Positions 4,261 to 9,181 of a stretch of DNA of 9,181 bases are shown here, one piece after another; the stretch's first letter is position 1; each line of letters opens with the position of its first letter. Below the pieces are notes generated by a model that was not told the origin of the DNA, searched no databases, and saw nothing but the letters and a program-made list of their open reading frames with translations. Source of the DNA: Dehalococcoidia bacterium (GTDB lineage: Bacteria; Chloroflexota; Dehalococcoidia; JAENJB01); NCBI GenBank assembly GCA_016844565.1, contig JAENJB010000058.1, positions 1-9,181 of the forward strand. Direction: 5' to 3'. A program made the translations under genes and the position numbers.

Positions 4261-6951
4261 ATGGAAGAAGTAACCCTCACTATTGATGGCACTAAGGTCA
4301 AGGCCAAGAAGGGACAATCGGTCCTCGGGGCGGCGAAGCACGCAGGCATCTACATACCCTCCCTTTGCGCCGACCCGGAGTTGAGTGCCTATGGTGGGTG
4401 CCGCGTTTGTGTGGTGGAAATCGATGGGGTATCGGGAGACCTGCCCACCTCCTGCACGACGAAGGCCGAGCAGGGGATGGTGGTGCAGACCAACACCCCG
4501 CGGGTCAAGGAGACCCGAAAGCGCATTGTGGACCTCATCCGCCGCGACCACTCGGACGACTGCGAGATGTGCCCGAAGAACAAGAACTGCGAGCTACAGA
4601 AGGTAACCGACTATGTGGGCATCCAGCGGTACCCGGTCAAGAAGCTGGCGGGCATCACGGCCCCTGACTGGAGCAACCCGTTCTTTCTGCTGGACCGCCA
4701 GCGGTGTATCCTCTGCACCAAGTGCATCCGCACCTGCAAGGAGCTGGTGAACGTCGGCGCCCTGGAGCTGGTAGGCAATCTCAACTCAGCCCGCGTTGTC
4801 GGCCTGGGCAACAAGCCCATTGTCGAGTCGCCCTGCATTTCGTGCGGCCAGTGCGTTGACAAGTGTCCCACTGCCAGTCTGATAGAGAAGGTCTACCGAG
4901 TGCCCACCAAGGAGGTCAGGACCGTCTGCCCGTACTGCGGGGTTGGTTGCGGAATCAAGGTTGGACTCTACTACGATCTCATCTCGACGACATGGGGCGA
5001 TAAGGAGAGCCCGGTCAACAAGGGCCGTCTTTGCGTAAAAGGGCGTTTCGGTATCGCCGAGTTCGTCAATCACGACGACCGTCTGCTGTCGCCTCTGATC
5101 AAGAGCGAAGGACGCTTCAGCGATGTCTCTTGGGACGAGGCCCTGGACCATGTGACGGAGAAGCTGGCCGGGTACAAGGGCGACCAGTTCGCTCTCATCG
5201 CTTCGGCCAAGTGCACCAATGAGGACAACTACGTCTTCCAGAAGTTCGCCCGTGTGGTGATGGGCACCAACAATGTGGACCACTGCGCACGCCTTTGCCA
5301 TGCTCCGACCGTGGAGGGGATGATACAGAGTTTCGGTAGCGGGGCGATGACCAGCTCCATAAGCGAGATAGCCGGGGCGAAGACGCTCTTCGCCATCGGC
5401 TCCAACACCACCTCCAGCCACCCGGTCATCGGCCAGGAGGTCAAGCTGGCAGCCCGGAAGGGTGCCAAGCTCATCGTCGCCAACCCGCGCGAGATTGACT
5501 TGTGCCGCTTCGCTACCATCTGGCTGAGGCACCGACCCGGGACGGATGTGGCTCTGGTAATGGGCATGGCCAGGGTGATTGTGGACGAGGGTCTGGCGGA
5601 TATGCAGTTCGTGCAGGAGCGCTGCGAGAACTTCGACGCCTTCAAGGCCTCCCTGGCGGAGTTCGGCCTGGAGTCGGTGGAGAAAATCACCGGTGTGCCA
5701 AAGGACAAGATTGCTGAGGCGGCCCGCCTCTATGCGACTCAGAAGCCGGCTACCACCCTCTTCGCCATGGGCATTACCCAGCATACTACCGGGACCGACA
5801 ACGTCCTCGCCATATCGAACCTGGCTATGCTGACCGGCAATGTAGGCAAGCCATCCGCCGGTGTCGACCCCCTCCGGGGTCACAACAACGTGCAGGGCTC
5901 CAGCGACATGGGTGTCCTGCCGAACTATTACACAGGCTATCAGAGGGTTGAGAATGCGCAGGTGAGGGAGAAGTTCGAGAAGGCCTGGGGGGTGAAGGTT
6001 AGTCCCCGTCCGGGGCTTACTCTGACCGAGATATTCACGGCTGCCCTGTCGGGGCAGATTAAGGCGGTGTATCTCATCGGGGAGAACCCGGTCTTGAGCG
6101 AGCCGGATGCCAATAAGACGCAGAAGGCTCTGGAGAGCCTGGAGTTCCTGCTGGTCCAGGATATCTTCCCGACAGAGAGTGGCCGGCCGGGCCACGTGGT
6201 CCTTCCTGCTTCCAGCTTCGCTGAGAAGGATGGCACCTTCACTAACACCGAGAGACGCGTGCAACGGGTCAGGAAGGTAATAGAGCCCATCGGCGAGTCC
6301 AGGCCCGACTGGTGGATTGTCTGCCAGATCGCGAAGAAGATGGGGGCGTCCGGGTTCGATTATCAGCATCCCTCCGAGATCATGGACGAGATTGCCAGTC
6401 TTACCCCCATCTATGGGGGCATCGCCTATCCAAGGCTGGAGCAGGTCGGCCTGCAGTGGCCGTGCCCGACAAAAGACCATCCGGGGACGCCGTTCCTTCA
6501 TGCTCAGGCGTTTACCAGGGGGAAAGGGCATTTCTCTCCTCTGAAGGATAGGCCGCCGGCGGAGCTGCCGGATGAGAGCTATCCCTTGATTCTTACCACC
6601 CAGCGCAGCCTATTCCATTTCCATACAGGCACCATGTCCCGGCGGGTCGAGGGCCTGGAGGCCCTGCGTCATGAGGAGTTAGTGGAGATGAACCCTGTGG
6701 ATGCCGCAAAGCTTGGGATTGCCGATGGCGACTTCGTAAAGGTCACTTCCAGGAGGGGGGAGATGGTGGCCAAGGCCAGGGTGAACGGAGTCTCACCCGT
6801 CGGGGTGGTATGCACGACCTTCCATTTCTCGGAGAGTCCCACGAACAGGCTCACCAATTCGGCGGTGGATCCCGTCTCCAAAATACCTGAGCTCAAGGTA
6901 TGCGCGGTGAGAGTGGAGAAGACCGAGCCGCCGTCGGATTTGGACTTGTGA
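4261..6951 (+). CDS. Molybdopterin oxidoreductase, formate dehydrogenase alpha-subunit type (NuoG-like N-terminus)
   Basis: The 896-residue protein has no signal peptide, so it is cytoplasmic. Reading along it: a 2Fe-2S ferredoxin domain (C36, C47, C50, C65); a His-Cys3 4Fe-4S site (H97, C101, C104, C110); two 4Fe-4S sites, CILCTKCIRTC (149-159) and CISCGQCVDKC (192-202); the catalytic-domain cluster (C223, C226, C230, C258); then the bis-MGD fold. DHCARLCHAPTV (340-351) places Cys346 as the Mo/W ligand, followed by His347, as in formate dehydrogenases. The C-terminal domain contains HFHTGTMSRR. Such subunits oxidise formate to CO2 (or the reverse) and pass electrons through the Fe-S chain, usually to NuoE/NuoF-like, hydrogenase or ferredoxin partners. 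None is adjacent. Start ATG 4261 has AGGGGG 9 bases upstream. The extra residues from GTG 4213 lie before the predicted transcript start. Formate is the likeliest substrate, not proven. Confidence 0.85.
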   Translation: MEEVTLTIDGTKVKAKKGQSVLGAAKHAGIYIPSLCADPELSAYGGCRVCVVEIDGVSGDLPTSCTTKAEQGMVVQTNTPRVKETRKRIVDLIRRDHSDDCEMCPKNKNCELQKVTDYVGIQRYPVKKLAGITAPDWSNPFFLLDRQRCILCTKCIRTCKELVNVGALELVGNLNSARVVGLGNKPIVESPCISCGQCVDKCPTASLIEKVYRVPTKEVRTVCPYCGVGCGIKVGLYYDLISTTWGDKESPVNKGRLCVKGRFGIAEFVNHDDRLLSPLIKSEGRFSDVSWDEALDHVTEKLAGYKGDQFALIASAKCTNEDNYVFQKFARVVMGTNNVDHCARLCHAPTVEGMIQSFGSGAMTSSISEIAGAKTLFAIGSNTTSSHPVIGQEVKLAARKGAKLIVANPREIDLCRFATIWLRHRPGTDVALVMGMARVIVDEGLADMQFVQERCENFDAFKASLAEFGLESVEKITGVPKDKIAEAARLYATQKPATTLFAMGITQHTTGTDNVLAISNLAMLTGNVGKPSAGVDPLRGHNNVQGSSDMGVLPNYYTGYQRVENAQVREKFEKAWGVKVSPRPGLTLTEIFTAALSGQIKAVYLIGENPVLSEPDANKTQKALESLEFLLVQDIFPTESGRPGHVVLPASSFAEKDGTFTNTERRVQRVRKVIEPIGESRPDWWIVCQIAKKMGASGFDYQHPSEIMDEIASLTPIYGGIAYPRLEQVGLQWPCPTKDHPGTPFLHAQAFTRGKGHFSPLKDRPPAELPDESYPLILTTQRSLFHFHTGTMSRRVEGLEALRHEELVEMNPVDAAKLGIADGDFVKVTSRRGEMVAKARVNGVSPVGVVCTTFHFSESPTNRLTNSAVDPVSKIPELKVCAVRVEKTEPPSDLDL

Positions 6952-6974
6952 CTGACTGACCAGTACGAGGGGTA

Positions 6975-7002
6975 TCGACAAATCTGTTGAAAGTGGTATA
7001 AT
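6975..7002 (+). promoter_or_regulatory. Strong promoter in the spacer before clpC
   Basis: TCGACA (6975-6980, five of six to TTGACA) and a perfect TATAAT (6997-7002) have a 16-base spacing, with a TGG extension directly before the -10. Transcription should start near 7009. No coding frame follows before the terminator at 7048-7068. Confidence 0.65.
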
Positions 7003-7008
7003 AGCGTT

Positions 7009-7075
7009 CTCCTTCGGGAAAATAGGTCACTGCCAGGGGATTTGAAAAGCCCAACTTCAAGTTGGGCTTTTTCTT
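7009..7075 (+). ncRNA. Candidate short transcript of about 65 nt
   Basis: The segment lies between a strong promoter and an intrinsic terminator. It has no open frame with a ribosome site and contains a CCTTCGGG tetraloop-like hairpin at its 5' end. I recognise no known RNA family. It could be a small RNA or an attenuated leader of clpC, or simply the terminator of the upstream gene beside a fortuitous promoter. Confidence 0.3.
7045..7075. terminator. Intrinsic terminator, potentially bidirectional
   Basis: AGCCCAACTT and AAGTTGGGCT (7048-7057 and 7059-7068) form a perfect stem around a tiny loop. AAAA lies before it, and a T-rich run (7068-7077) after it. It would stop transcripts from the formate-dehydrogenase-like gene and from the promoter at 6975-7002, and perhaps minus-strand transcripts. 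Confidence 0.9.
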
Positions 7076-7104
7076 TTGCTCTTTGCAGGGAAGTGGACTA
7101 TAAT
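7076..7104 (+). promoter_or_regulatory. clpC: Promoter of clpC
   Basis: A perfect TATAAT (7099-7104) lies 17 bases after a poor TTGCTC -35 (7076-7081), directly downstream of the terminator. A start near 7111 gives a leader of about 53 bases. No CIRCE inverted repeat (TTAGCACTC/GAGTGCTAA) and no clear CtsR-type heptad repeat is visible, so classic heat-shock repressor sites are not evident. Confidence 0.6.
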
Positions 7105-7163
7105 GGCCGCCAAGCAGGTAGTCTCGCTATTTGCCCGGTATATAACATCAAGAGAGATCTAGT

Positions 7164-9181
<2,018 letters not shown>

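Noticed and set aside
4786..6531. 581-residue open frame antisense to the formate-dehydrogenase-like gene
   Set aside because: It is a GC-rich shadow frame with no recognisable domain, while the plus-strand gene has every family motif.
7105..7163. CIRCE or CtsR heat-shock operator before clpC
   Set aside because: No matching inverted repeat or tandem heptad is visible in the leader.

Overview
The window reads as bacterial chromosomal DNA of moderately high GC, dense in housekeeping genes. The gene content and order resemble the Chloroflexota, perhaps a Dehalococcoidia-type anaerobe. They include a thiL-tsaE-tsaB string, a Cys-type molybdopterin formate-dehydrogenase-like protein with many Fe-S clusters, a UVR-motif ClpC, and dispersed ATTGC...GCAAT palindromic repeats. 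The taxonomic placement is inference, not something the sequence proves.

Minus strand, 3170 down to 1: thiL (thiamine-monophosphate kinase) is followed by tsaE, whose frame overlaps the end of thiL. The next partner expected in the conserved cluster, tsaB, appears only at 515..1 and runs off the left edge. Between tsaE and tsaB lie about 1.1 kb of small toxin-antitoxin-type genes: a solitary HicB-like antitoxin (1444..1217) and a complete hicB-hicA pair (994..552). All of these point the same way as the operon. tsaB therefore starts 36 bases after hicA, with no visible promoter or terminator of its own. TsaB and TsaE are both parts of the machinery that makes N6-threonylcarbamoyladenosine (t6A) on tRNA.

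Plus strand, 3273 to 4013: a YfcE-type metallophosphoesterase is transcribed divergently from thiL. It is followed by a 247-base spacer holding three copies of a palindromic intergenic repeat. Two of these are head to head and could fold into one long hairpin.

Plus strand, 4261 to 6951: a single large gene encodes an 896-residue NuoG/FdhA-like molybdopterin oxidoreductase. It has a plausible sigma-70-type promoter and Shine-Dalgarno sequence of its own. No electron-transfer partner subunits are in the window.

Plus strand, 6952 to 9181: a 212-base spacer carries a strong promoter, then an intrinsic terminator about 45 bases further on, then a second promoter. Next comes clpC, the AAA+ unfoldase of the ClpCP protease, cut by the right edge after 672 codons.

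No clearly new system is visible. The most interesting points are the toxin-antitoxin insertion splitting the t6A genes, the lack of a standard start codon for tsaE, the short promoter-terminator unit before clpC, and the repeat cluster.
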